NCBI GenBank assembly: GCA_030704615.1
Contig: CM060732.1
Coordinates: 81,801,171 to 81,865,170 of the forward strand
Direction: 5' to 3'
From: Takakia lepidozioides
Taxonomy: Eukaryota; Streptophyta; Takakiopsida; Takakiales; Takakiaceae
Length of the DNA: 64,000 nt
The notes under the pieces were generated by a model, which saw only the letters and a program-made list of their open reading frames with translations, did no database searches and was not told where the DNA came from. The position numbers were made by a program, and so were the translations under genes. Position 1 is the stretch's first letter. Every line of letters starts with the position of its first letter. This document shows positions 27,501 through 39,092 of the stretch, one piece after another.

Positions 27501-29822
27501 ACATTGACTTGTGCAGACAGTAGCAGCAGTGACAACATGCTTAGAGAAGTGTCGTCTTCACCGCATAATGTCCAACCACACCCATGTAACAGCCACAAAC
27601 AATGGTGAGCTAAGTCTAGAGACACACCTACACATGAGGACAGGGAGAGAACAAAGAGAGTCTACAAGTGGAGGCAGTGTCAAGAGGAGAATTGCCTGCA
27701 AGAAGTTCACAGCCCCTCCACCAAAGATGCGGTTATACTTAGCAAGGTCACTCATAATGCGCTCCACCTCAGGCTCCTGTTGCTGCAACTCTGAGAGCTC
27801 AGTAGGAATCAGCAGCGTGATCGCACGCCGGCAAATGGGGCACTTGCAGGGCTGCAGTGCAGAGCTGTGTTGCCATACCCGCAATATGCACTCCCCTGGC
27901 ACATCATTATCGTGTCATAGAGGGCGGAGATGGAAAGTAGTGCATATATATAATATAGATATATATCTTGCCAATATTATTTGTCCATTTGTTGCATGAA
28001 CATACAAGGTCTGCTTAAGGAACATACCACAGAACCAGTGAGCACAGTTGGCCTGGCAAGGCAATATGAAGGAATCATGGCAGACAGAACAGCAGTCATT
28101 ATCCGGGGGGGCTTCCATGTGTGGCAGACAGCTGTTAGTGCTAGCCCCCTGCACCAGGTTGCTAGCTTGCTCCCCCTTCAACACACTCCACACGCCCCCC
28201 AACCACCGTCGCACAACATACACCCCTTGCTTCAACAGTTGCCTGCAATCATCATCCTGGACCAGCATTCAGGCTAAGATAACAACTGGAGCCCTGAAGA
28301 AGGTCCCAAAGCTTTCTGCCTGTTCCTGTAGGAAACAGATTGGATATGCTTGTGCAATGAAAACCTATACTGCACAACCTTCTTTTGATAGACCACCTTA
28401 AAGATAATCAAGCTATTTTCTGTTAAAGAATGTACTCATAAGACGTTGTTTTGCCATAGCCTTGTGGCCATTGACCCCGTGCCCAGTTTGAGCGGATAAT
28501 TTCTGTTACAGATTGTACTCATAAGACGTTGTTTGCCGTAGCCTTGTGGCCATTGACCCCGCGCCCAGTTTGAGCGGGAACAAAAGGGACAGAATCTACC
28601 TCTGTCAGGGGCTGACGTTGGTAGTGTGACTTACCATCATATATAGAATTAATCCGGGTTTTCCAGATATCCTCTAGAAATCCCTTCACACAAGCATCAA
28701 TCTGCTGTGTGTGATTTGCCCAAAAACTAGGCCTCAGGAGGGCCTGGGCTTTTGGCTCAGCCTCGAGACTTTCAAAGTTGTTAAACAGGGGTACAGGCAC
28801 AATTCCCTTGATAGAATTGAAGAGAGCGTCTCTTTGGTGAGAGAACCCCGGACAGTGTATCAGAAAGTGAATACTGTCTTCAGATTGCCCACACAGCGGG
28901 CAATTGCACTCTCCCTTTCCTCTCTGCTTCTGTTTGCTGTTCAAAGGTAGGCTTCCTGCCCTGAGTTTAAGTTTCAGTCTAGTGCCGAGAGTGGGTAGAC
29001 CCTTGAGGTCATCCAAGATGTCCTCCCCCATGTCACTGACTGGAAACAAGTTCAGGGAAGTTTTCTGCCTAACTTCATTTTCATCAGACAATCTCATGGC
29101 AACAGACATGGCTGAGGACACTACAGCCTCTAAGTCAGATTTATCCAGCAGGGTCAAGACTTGCGGATCCAGGTCCAGGTCCTTGTCTCTTCTACTCTCT
29201 TCTGCCAGGACTTAGCCTGTTTGACAGGGCGGTCCTGTTTCCAAGATATAGAGTCGATTAACTTGGGATATCTGGTGTTGGGCATATGTTGCAGCTGACC
29301 CCACCATCTGACCTTGAATTCATCTCGTCGGGAGCTTAAGGACGGAATGCCAAACTCACCCCGAACAGCCACATTGGCTGTTTTGGAGCATGCTGACATA
29401 CACTCCTTAAGCACCCCCACTTGAATGGATTCTAGAGACTTAGCCTGGTTGGAGTTATCAACCCATATAGCAGATCCATACTCCAAGGCAGGTCTAATAA
29501 CGCGACAAAGCATGGTTTTCTTAACCTTAATTTCTGTTACAGAAATAAGGTAGGAGAGATGCACTACAGTCCATGCTTGCAAAACACTTTGCCTGACTTT
29601 CCACGACATTGCAAAGGCATTATGTGAAGAGGTTTTCTAATTAGTTTGACCTAGATCAACAGAAGAGCGGACCTCTTTCCTCTTTAACATTGGGACATTA
29701 GGAGAAAGCAGTGCAGTGTAAGAGGAAAATGACCTCAGAGAAGATCCGCACATAAAGATAAGGGGGGCAGCAACCAGCACTGCATACACCAACTCATCGC
29801 CGACCCCCTCTATTATGGGCAT
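24578..29822 (-). CDS. RNF170: RNF170-like RING E3 ubiquitin ligase, ER membrane
   Basis: Six exons: 29734-29822, 28028-28242, 27696-27895, 26273-26374, 24947-24998, 24578-24696. The sum is 777 nt, 258 aa, all phases closing; animal RNF170 is also 258 aa. Exon 1 encodes IIEGVGDELVYAVLVAAPLI, matching the N-terminal membrane anchor of the family. The RING-HC finger uses C81, C84, C96, H98, C101, C104, C120, C123 (CSVCH, CAHWFC, CPICRR). Then come YNRIFGGG, RVRDMPLLLRRM, and a C-terminal membrane region with IYVFSPLDVVPEG and GLLDDVLVIVMVLF, the DUF1232-like hairpin of the family. In animals it ubiquitinates ER IP3 receptors; the plant substrate is unknown. Intron 3 has a GC donor (CAG|GCAATT). 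Introns 1 and 3 carry LINE and PPR debris. It is divergent from the Pescadillo gene, about 1.45 kb between start codons. Confidence 0.93.
26698..26960 (-). mobile_element. LINE tail fragment inside RNF170 intron 3
   Basis: The minus strand shows the LINE 3' tail (tggccagaaggc, caacgtctcatgagtacatc) preceded by decayed CAAHTQQ-type coding sequence. Same family as the 28424-29640 copy. Confidence 0.75.
26968..27068 (+). pseudogene. PPR repeat fragment between two LINE pieces
   Basis: Plus strand reads MDMYAKCGNLKDAKGV then NMATQNVVSWTAMMA, about one and a half PPR units in one open frame, ending exactly where a LINE tail begins. About 100 bp only. Confidence 0.7.
27069..27240 (-). mobile_element. 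Internally deleted LINE fragment in RNF170 intron 3
   Basis: The minus strand has TMLCNVIRPAS-like sequence (compare KTMLCRVIRPALEYG of the 29.5 kb copy) joined directly to the 3' tail (ctatatggccacaaggctat and gtcttccgagtacattctc). About 1 kb of intervening coding sequence is missing. Confidence 0.65.
28424..28575 (-). repeat. Tandem duplicated LINE 3' tail (about 78 bp x 2)
   Basis: Two copies of the block starting tactcataagacgttgtttt / tactcataagacgttgtttg and running through tggccattgaccccg and cccagtttgagcgg, at about 28432 and about 28510. Other family copies show a single block. Confidence 0.85.
28424..29640 (-). mobile_element. 5'-truncated LINE inside RNF170 intron 1
   Basis: The minus-strand coding pieces are the C-terminal third of a LINE ORF2: KKTMLCRVIRPALEYGSAIW, ACSKTANVAVRGEFGIPSLS, then in another frame CNCPLCGQSEDSIHFLIHC (CCHC zf-RVT knuckle), ANHTQQIDACVKGFLEDIWK, and the end at about 28519. 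This is the longest local copy of the family seen at 16.8, 23.7, 26.7 and 27.1 kb. No RT domain remains, so it cannot act alone. It lies in the same orientation as the host gene, between exons 1 and 2. Confidence 0.85.
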
Positions 29823-30596
29823 GGTCTACTATGCACTTTCTTCTGTTGCTCTTTAAACTGTCGTTGTGCCCTTGCTCACCTGATTGACTGTGGAGGCGTT
29901 CATAGCACCTGGATCACATGGAAGGTGGGACATTAGATGCGTCAAGGGAAAGAGAAACCCAAACATCTGCCCCCCTCGCTTACCCCCCATGTTTTTTCGC
30001 AGTGGGTATGCTCCATTCTCTAATTACTTGCCTATACTAGTAGGGCATAAAAGGAAACCGGAACCTTGAAGGAGTTCCTCTTCTCCGACCAAATTGATCT
30101 ATAACTCCTTGAATACTTTTGCTTCACCATGCCTATATTCTTGGTAAAATACTCTCGAGAAGGTGCTCTCCCTGTCCCAAAAACCTGCAAAATGTGTCTT
30201 TTTATCTCCAAGTGAAATCTCTACAATCCTTTGTCCACTCTCCTACTTAACCTGGCACCAAAATTCAAGCCACTGCATATCAATTCTCGCACCCATGTCC
30301 CATTCCACTCGCAAAAATCAAGCTCATGGGCTGGCATTACACTTGCTGGTCCTAAAACAGTGGAACTGAACTCAAATTTCGTGGCCATATGTGTATTTTT
30401 TTGAATCCTAGACGGATGTCCGGAAGATTGCAGCCAAAAAGCTGTTCCCGAAATGGGTCCCAGAAGTTTACACTATTGATGATTATAGAATTCAGAAAAA
30501 GAAAGACATTTTGTACATAATGTCCATGTTTCACGTAAGACGCTCACAGACAGGCTTGTGCCAGCAACTGACTGCTGTCCTCTTCAGCCAGTCGTT

Positions 30597-30604
30597 TGGG
30601 CCCA
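30597..30604. promoter_or_regulatory. Palindromic site II motif (TGGGCCCA)
   Basis: Matches the plant site II element TGGGCY on both strands (TCP-factor target). It lies about 675 bases before the Pescadillo ATG, so its relevance is uncertain. Confidence 0.4.
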
Positions 30605-31076
30605 CTACATCCTTCAAGAACAAAATTTTGGGGGTACGATATGCAATCCATCACATACTCCTTCCCCCAAAAAAGCAAATTCCATCAACTTCCAACGCCA
30701 CTCCCAATACGAAACAGACGTATACACGTGCTGACAGAGAAACATACGTGCACACCGACTGAACTGCACACAGGGACACCAACAACAACCGTGAAAGCAG
30801 AGAAAAAGGAAAAAATACCTCCATACGGGTTCCAGTGGGCGAGGACACAAAGAGACAGAGAACCGCAAGACGCAAGCCACACACAAATGTCGGTGTGGAC
30901 ATCTCTGTACTCGCCTGCCCACAATTGCGCATCGGATACACAGACTTGAGAGTACCACAGGATTGTACAAAGACATCCAGGGCTAACTAATAACAGAAAC
31001 ATCAAGCTCTCTCGCACTCTCTAGTCACATAACTCTGTCCCCCATAGCTTACCGGCTGCCATCACTCACAGCTGCC

Positions 31077-31088
31077 GGGCCCACGTGC
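31077..31088. promoter_or_regulatory. Site II plus G-box upstream of Pescadillo
   Basis: GGGCCCACGTGC contains GGCCCA (site II reversed) overlapping CACGTG (G-box), about 190 bases before the ATG at 31278. Confidence 0.55.
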
Positions 31089-31170
31089 CTGCGTGTGCGG
31101 GACAACGGGACAGTCCCTTGGGAACACATCGGGGATCATGGGGTGACGCGTTCTCCATGCAAATTTCATT

Positions 31171-31179
31171 TTAGGGTTT
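31171..31179 (+). promoter_or_regulatory. Telo-box (TTAGGGTTT)
   Basis: TTAGGGTTT, reverse of AAACCCTAA, 99 bases before the Pescadillo ATG. In plants a telo-box together with site II marks promoters of translation and ribosome-biogenesis genes, which fits this gene. Confidence 0.65.
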
Positions 31180-31277
31180 GCATGCAGCGCCATCAGCCCT
31201 CACTGACGTGAAGAGCGACTGCTTAGCTGCACTGTTGTTGTATCTCTGTGCTGCTCTGTTCTGGAGCCAGAGGGGAG

Positions 31278-34200
31278 ATGACGAAGCCCACGAAACCCAA
31301 GCAAACCAAGCATTACAGAACACCTGTAAACCCCCTTTCCCATATTCTCTATCGTGCCCATGTCTTTCTTTTCGTCTCTACATTGTATTTCTCTCAAAAA
31401 ATTGTTGGTCTCGTTGTTGACGGCTGCAGGGAAAGAGGAAAGAGGGTAATGTGGCCAAGTACACCACCCGCAACAAGGCTCTCAATCGCCTCCAAATTAA
31501 GTTACCTGAGTTCAGGTGTGCCCCTCCCCCCTCTCTCTCCTCTGTCTCTCTCTTTCATCCTCCCCCTTCCTCTCTCTCTCCCCCCTGGAAAAAATTTCAG
31601 TTTTTTTTTTTTTGGGGAATAAGAAATTTTGTCCCTTCTTCCCTGCCAAATTTTTTCCCAAGGCCCTTTATGCACGTTACACCTGGCCTTTTTTCCAAAG
31701 GCCTCAAACAATTTCTAATCCGGCTTTTTCAGTCGTCCTGCCTACCTTGGCCTGCAACTCCAACCTCGTCTCTCATCGCAGTGACACCACTCTCTGTAAC
31801 TGGGGGAGTTTTTTTCTTTGTAGAATGCCGTCCGGTGGTCCATTTCCTAGGTCTTGGAGGGTATTTAAGGGATTGGGAGCTGGCTGGGATAGGCGTGTGT
31901 TGCATTCTGAAGGGCATCCATCCGAGGGAGCCAAAGAAGAAGTTCGAGGGGCACAACAAAACCTACTACCATGTCAAGGACATCAACTTTCTGGCTCATG
32001 AGCCTTTGCTGGAAAAAAGCCGGTATGTATGACTCTCTATGTCTTTGGAAAAAAGCTGGCATTGGACAACAATTAACGCCGAGAGCTGATGTTCAGTATG
32101 CAGTTTTGAATGGTGAAGCTCCATATACCCTCGTGCAACAAAACTCCAAAAGACAAGTTAGAATCTCAAAAGGTATATCATAGTTAATGTGCAATGGGGA
32201 CTCTCTCTCTCTCTCTCTATCTGTGTCTCTCTGTCTCTCAGAGATATGCATGCACCCAAGTTGCCCCTTCCCCACCAACCAGCGTCAAGCAGACTGTCAC
32301 TACAACACTCTTTTTCCCCATAAATTCAGGATATTGAGACATTGCCTGAATTTTGGGTGTTAAAACACTAAAGCTTTCTTGAGTACACCTAGAAGGCCAG
32401 AGTTAAACTCATTTCTGAACGTAATTCCCAGCAATTTCCCAAGGATATGACAAGCAAGCTTCGGCAAACAAAATCTAATGAGTGTGGGCGGTTTTTAATT
32501 CACAGGATGATCACCAAAATCAGAATTATAGCATGTCGTAAATTGAAAACCCTATTCCTTGCTCTCACACTATGTCATTATTCCACAGTTTGTGAAAGAA
32601 GTCTAATGATCCTAAACCCAGATTTAGGGTTTTACACATTAGACACCCACAGACAGGTGTGGGGGATAAAATGCCTCTGTTATAATCTGGCAACCATGCT
32701 GGTTTGAATGGAGCATGCCCACTTTAGAATTAGAAAGTAAAGAAGAAGTCTATTATGTCTGGTGGGAGGACCCTCAGAAACCAAAGGACACTGAATATGA
32801 ATTTAGATGCTGTGGCATCATAACCTGGTCTCCTCTCTACCCCTCGCCCAACTGGTCTGGCAACAAAGGACATGTGAGGTTGTCACTAGTTCTGCTTCAA
32901 CAGGCTGAATAAATAACCAATCCTAAGCTGCATACAGAGGATCATTGTAGTGGAGGTTCACACTTTACAAGGGTTATATTCTCATCACCTAATCTGCAAA
33001 CTACACATTAAAATGAAGAGATAGTTTGTTAAACAGCCATTCCAGGGCTGAAAGAGCAACTGTTCTGTGAAATGGGTAAGAGGATTCGCATGGTGGTAGA
33101 TCTCCTAGACATAAATGCACTGCTTTTTAAGCCTCAAGCCACGTCATGACGGCCCCTTGGCAAAGACTGATGAGGGGTTGTAGAGCCAATCAGTTGGCAA
33201 GCCCCTGTAATGTATAGCTCTCTTGGTGCTAGAATCCTGTGAGCTCTCTTGCCATTGAGAGCCTGTGGTTAGATTTATAACAGGTTACAAAGGTCATCAG
33301 GTGGCCATGGTCAAAAGTGAGATCCAAGGGGAAAGTGATGGGCTGTATACATTGGCTTTGGTCCGAAAGACATTGTTTGAAGGTGTAGCCTGGCCTGTTC
33401 TTCACAGTCAGCAGGCACTACTCCCTGTATTTGTGTTCTTGGTTTACCTGCTGTTGTGAATGGAAGTCTCACATGTACTCTCTGATTTTGCTTTCTCTTA
33501 TTCGTTGTTTGTGAGGTCTGCTATGGTGGTTTGACAGGGAGATAAAAGTGCACGACAAGAAGATAAAGAAGGCAAGGGCTAAGCTCAATGAAGATTTGGT
33601 GTTCCGATTGGAGAAGAATCGGCCCTCCTACTCTCTGGATCATTTGGTCAAAGAGAGGTATCTATGTTTCATCACATGGAGCTCATTGCAAACTGGGGAA
33701 TTATGTTTGCAGTTCATTCTTTAGAGGGAAATGCTCACAGCACCAAAGAAAGTCTTTCACTGTTTCCCTTTCATGGCAGGTATCCATCGTTCATTGATGC
33801 TGTTCGTGACCTGGATGATCCTTTGACAATGCTTCACTTGTTTGCTGTACTGCCTGCTGACATCATCTTCAAGATACCCGTTGAACGTGTTCATACTGCT
33901 CGAAGGTAAGCCTTGATCCAACCACTCTCTCTTTCCACCTAGAGTGTGTACTGAACTGTCTCAGCTTCACATGTTATGCTCTCTCAATTCTTGGTCTTTT
34001 TTGGTTCAATCTGCCCTTTCTCCTTCATCCTCTTCCATAGCAGGCAATGATGAGTGGTAGTGGCTGCTCTACCAGTGCATTTCAGCTTCACATTCATGCA
34101 ATCTCCATGCATGTCATCCATATCTCTCCACAGTTGTACATCTTTGTTCTATCCACCCTGTCATCCTTCATCCTCTATGCATCTTGATTTCTTTGTCGAT

Positions 34201-37200
34201 AGGGTTCGGTAATTAAGGCCTCGCAGCATATTGCCATGACCCTTCTTCTCTTCACCTGCCCTCACTTTTTTACTGTTGTAAAGCATCTAAGGATGTTCTG
34301 GATGAGACATGACAATGGTGGAATAGCATGGATGGACGGATGGGAGCAGGATTAGTCTGGAGTGGCAAGCCTTTATCACACGCACTCATGCATTGCGCAA
34401 ATGCTTCGTGTCTGTCAAGGGCATCTACTACCAGGTACCTTCTGCTTGTTTTGAGAGAGTTCCTAGCACATACCTGGGCAGAGCGGGATGGGCCAATCAA
34501 AAAGTCCTATGTAAGTATTGTGAGCTAATGGATGGACAGCTTTTGGAGGGGAAATGGAGGGGACCTCATTCCACAGCCACAGCCAGGAACATATCCCTCT
34601 ATCACCCCTCCTAACCGGGACCCACTAAGAGGATGCCTGGATAGTGTGGGAATGCTGTTTGAAGGTTCCTACAACTTGTTCCACACCTACATTTGAGAGG
34701 CTGGAATATACTGAAGTATTGCAACAGGCATTCTACTCTACATTTCTTCCGTTCTCTTTCCCTGAGTTTTCTCTGTCAATCTGCCAGTTCAAGTTTTCCC
34801 AAGTGTCCTTAGGTACACAAAAGAAAGCAACTTATGATACGGTGGTAAACTCAGCAGCACGTTCAGTTTCAATATACTCACTGAGGAAATAGTATTTTTT
34901 CATTTTGAAGACTTCTACAGCTTAGTCACATTAAGGACCAGGGATTGGTGGAGAGAGCAAGTGTTTGCTTGCCAAGTTAAGATGCTTGTAATGATGTTTG
35001 TAATAGCTTTTACAAGAGAAGGGCATTTGGATGCTGGACCTGGGATAGGACTTGTTCAAATAGTGGATGCATTTGTTCATGGGGTCTGCCAACTTTCTAG
35101 CGTGGACAGTCCACAGTAGTCTGGACTTTGTTGGGGTCTTCGCCTTAAATTGGTTTGCTTTGGATGGCAGGCTGAGGTGGTAGGGCAGAAGATTACTTGG
35201 TTGACGCCACATGTTTTGAGCCAAGTGCTACCCTCTGATGTTGACTTCCGGGTCATGCTCACCTTTGTTGAGTTCTATGAGGTGTGCTATTTTGGTGTTA
35301 TCCTCTTTTCTGTCATGTGAGCTGTATTCCTTTGATGAGTCAATTTCTAAGGCTTTTTTTTGGATTGCATGTTTAAGCGCATGGGGGAAGTTCTTTGAGT
35401 CCCTTCCAATGTGGCTTTCCCCCTGCGCCCATCAGTTTTTGCCTTTCCCCCATAGATCTTTTTAGTAGCCTACATCATACGGTAGATCTCTGCAATTGTG
35501 GGACCCATTGAAGCAGATGGTGTGATGGGATACACTGCTGGTGTCTGCAGACCTTGGTGGGGTTTGTGAACTTCAAGTTGTACCACTCATTGGGTTTGCA
35601 GTACCCTCCTATTCTCGACCGTCGTCTGGAGGAAGCTGCTGCAGGTACTATCTGTCTCACATTAGCCATGGAAACTACATTGGTTTGAGATACTCTTGGA
35701 AGTGTGCCGGGAATGAGACTTTGAGTATGATGATCGCTGCACAGGTGGGAACAAAAAAGAGGGGCTTGGTTGAATTGAAAGGTCAATACTTGGTGGATGT
35801 GCAGAGCTGTATGCAGTAATGAGGGATCTGGCCTCAGAGAACCCTACCCTGCAGCCAATGGAGGAAACAAAGGACCAGGGGACTGGAGGGGACGTGGAGG
35901 GGGAGCAAAAAGACCAAAGGTTGGCAGAGTCACAAGCCAGGCTTGCATCGCTGCAGGATAGGCTGGCAATCATGGAGGAGACACATAATGTCCTAGTTGA
36001 GCAGGCACATGTGGCAGATGTAAGGAAGGAAGGGGAGGATAACGTAGAGGAAGAGGATGACCAAGAGACGAGGGTCTGCAGGCATCTTTTCAAGGAGCTC
36101 AAATTTTTCCTTGGGAGAGAGGTATGTCAGTGCCTCTCCTCCTCAGAATTATTAGAATCTTCGTTTTGTTCTTGTAATTCATAGAAAGAAGTAATGTTTT
36201 GTGCCCCTGATAAACAGAAGTTTCTGCTGAGTTTTAAGTGTGGACATTATATCATGCAAATTGTGTACCTTGCCAAGCCTGTCATACATGTGGAAGTGAT
36301 TTGTGAATTGATCTCCTCGACCCAGAAAGCATCCTTCATCAACTTTTGATGGTTCTATGCACTAAAGTCCAAGACTTCCATTAGCGTAAGTTCCAATCAT
36401 ATCGTGTAGCAGTGGGAGACTTGTAGAAAGAAGGTGCAAGGCTATTTTTTGAGTATGGTAGTAATTAAGGCAGGGGGTGTGCAACAGGTGCCAAGGGAGT
36501 CGCTCCTTTTTGTGATTCGTGCATTTGGAGGTACTGTGTCGTGGGATGGAGAGGGGGCACCCTTTGATGAATCTGATGAGAGCATTACTCATCAAGTATG
36601 TCGAGATTCCTCTCATATTTTTAGGCTTTGTGCCCATTTTCATTACTAGAGTGTGCAGGACATGATGAAGTTGGTGGTCTGAGACTTCATGATTGACAGC
36701 ACTATGGTAAGACAGCACTCTCTATGTTACATGAGTGTAAGTTTAACTTGGACTGTGCGACGGCTCTTTGGGTACCTTTTAATGTTTGTATAGAGTTGTC
36801 AGTCTGTACTGATAGCTCTATTTTTTGACAGTCATAATACTTGAGAGCAGGACAGATGCAAATTATTAAGGGCATAATAGACAGGAAAAAAAATAATAGT
36901 AGCCGTGTTGGGTGCAGATAGTTGACAGACCAACTCAAGGCCATAAGTTTCTGTCAAGGGATTATGTGCAACCTCAGTGGGTCTTTGACTCCGCCAATTC
37001 TCGCATTGTCTTGCCTAGCGATTCATACGTTCTTGACAGGTTTGCATGCTCTAAACTCTAAACTGTTTGCTGTCCCCATAGCTGCCCCCACTAGTCCTCC
37101 TTCGTCTTCTCCCTCTCTGTTTCTACTTATAAGTCAAACAGGCCCAGTGTAGTGGATGATGCTCAATGGAAATAAGTTATCTCAAGTTCAACCTCTTATA

Positions 37201-39092
37201 GAAGTCTCGGATTGAGGCCAAGGTTATTGAAGTGACAGAGGAAAACCTGCTCAGATCAGAAGTAACAAACTGAAGCTTGACATAAACTCTACTCTGAGCT
37301 CCTTCAGTTTATACACAACTGGGAAAACGTTAAGAGGCTGTTGTGGACACTAGGCTGAAGTTTGTATGAATAGTAGCATGCATGCCTACTGTAAATCAGC
37401 CCACATTTTAAAAGGGCTAATTGCAAGCTTAATGGTGAACATGGCATACTCTTCTTGATGCATTGCTGTGAGAATTGTTTAGTGAGGCAAGATGGTCACT
37501 GCACTACTTTTGGCTTATTTGTGGATGCTCAAGATCAGAGTGGGTTAAAATCGTCTCTTTTTCCTAGATACTTGAAATGCTTATTAATTTGATTTTTCAT
37601 TGATGTCTTGGGTGGTAGGGTACCTCCACCACATTTGTCGCCATTTGTCAACAATGACGCAGAAGGTTATATGCCAGAATATGCAGAGACTATAAAACGG
37701 ATGCAAGCAGCAGCATCTAAGCATATCCTGCCCCTTCCTGGGGCAGAGGACATGGACATGGATGAGGCCTTGCAAATGCATGCGGCGGCACGGCACACCC
37801 AAGATATGGAAGAACATACTAGAGAGATGGAGGTAGGTGCTTTCTCTTTGTTGTTTTGTCTAGAGCCTGGCTTTCTTGTTCCGTCCTTATGCACCCTATG
37901 ATGGATGTGTTCCTGAACCAAACCAGGCATGCACCTTAGGATATTTGGTGTGCCCAAATGGTGGACAAAAGGAGGAACGTGTCTACCTAGGTTCCTCATG
38001 CAATTATCTTATGATGCAGGCATCGGCCATTGAGAGGGGATATACTGAAGACCTGGCCAAAGAGGTAGCTGGCGTCTCCTACTCGACATCCCTGCAGGAG
38101 AAGCGGCAAGCTCTTTCTGTGGAGGATGGTGAGGGTGAAATTGAGGATGTGGCTGGCAGCCCAGCACCACAGCGCAGCACCACAGCAGATCCACTTGTTG
38201 CAGAAACTGAAGAGGCCACCAAGATGGGGCGCATGATGATGACACGCAAGGCTCGCGGTTTTTATGATGCTGCTAAGGCATGCACTCACCCTTTCATCAT
38301 CATGCATTGTTATTAAAGGCAGCATTCTCTTAGGAGTGGCCCCAGCAGAAGATTAAAGGCTTTTGCAGTGCTTTTGGATTTGATATCTATTCAGCCGTTT
38401 GCACATGTAATGTGACTAGTGTGTTTGGGAGAGGACATGGGTGTCCTTGGACAACAAGTTAGTGAGAAGATAGGCAAGCTTGGCAAAGTCCTTGATAAGC
38501 CCATCGGATATGCAGATACATCTTCCACTGTCATAGTAAAAACAGTGCAACTTAACCTCGTTAGATCCTCTCTGTGTCTCTCTTCTGTCCCAGTCTCTCT
38601 CAGGCCCTCTGGCATTAGCTGTTTTTCTTTTCCCTTCTTTTTCCATACCATTCTTTTTCCATAGGTTCTAAGGCTTTAAGCCTCTGTATAGCTCTCTTTG
38701 CATGCTGTGTGGTGGTTTGTGGTGACCTTATCATATTGAAATATTACTAGCCATCACCAGTGTGATGTATACTGTCATAACAGATATTAGAGCCATACAC
38801 TCTGTCGTATACAACTCTTCTTGATTGAATGAGGATCTCAAATGGGTATCCATGTGTCAGACTGAGTAGTACGGGCAGCTAAACCTAAAAACGAGTGCAA
38901 TGTTTGACTCCATGAATAGCATATATCTGTGATGTGTGGATGTATGCGGTGATGTGGACACTGACTGAGTTTGTGTGGTTGCAGATGGGGAAGGCGAAGA
39001 AGAAGGCAGAGACAGAGCTTCTCAAGCAGCGGAAGAGAAAAGCTGATGAAGGTAAAGGTAGATCTACCAATAGTAAGGTGCTAAGTTCTTGA
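31278..39092 (+). CDS. PES1: Pescadillo homologue, PeBoW ribosome-biogenesis factor
   Basis: Fourteen exons: 31278-31325, 31430-31515, 31893-32022, 33538-33657, 33780-33905, 34350-34434, 35171-35281, 35551-35644, 35805-36121, 36488-36595, 36918-37039, 37619-37832, 38020-38277, 38985-39092; about 641 aa. In the nucleolus it joins BOP1 and WDR12 for 27S/32S pre-rRNA processing and 60S assembly. Seen: KHYRTP and GKRKEGN at the start, [83 protein letters not shown]; an acidic linker; a BRCT domain at about residues 360-450 ([39 protein letters not shown]); [12 protein letters not shown]; and a Lys-rich tail. Exon 13 uses a GC donor (AAG|GCATGC). The exon 2/3 junction carries one base too many. 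A possible poly(A) signal lies at 39523. Confidence 0.95.
32194..32218. repeat. (TC)n microsatellite in Pescadillo intron 3
   Basis: About 25 bases of CT repeat in the intron between exons 3 and 4. Confidence 0.9.

Larger units (their letters stand above)
29823..31277. other. Divergent promoter region between RNF170-like and Pescadillo genes
   Basis: No gene was recognised between the two start codons. Contains the site II, G-box and telo-box motifs listed separately. Open frames at 30500-31017 on both strands overlap each other and lack motifs. Confidence 0.6.

Noticed and set aside
27511-28401. Plus-strand ORFs of 98-162 codons
   Set aside because: They are antisense shadows of RNF170 exons 2 and 3.
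37876-38316. Single long ORF across the Pescadillo exon 12-13 intron
   Set aside because: Only the part from 38020 is coding; the first third is intron read-through, as the exon 12 donor and exon 13 acceptor show.
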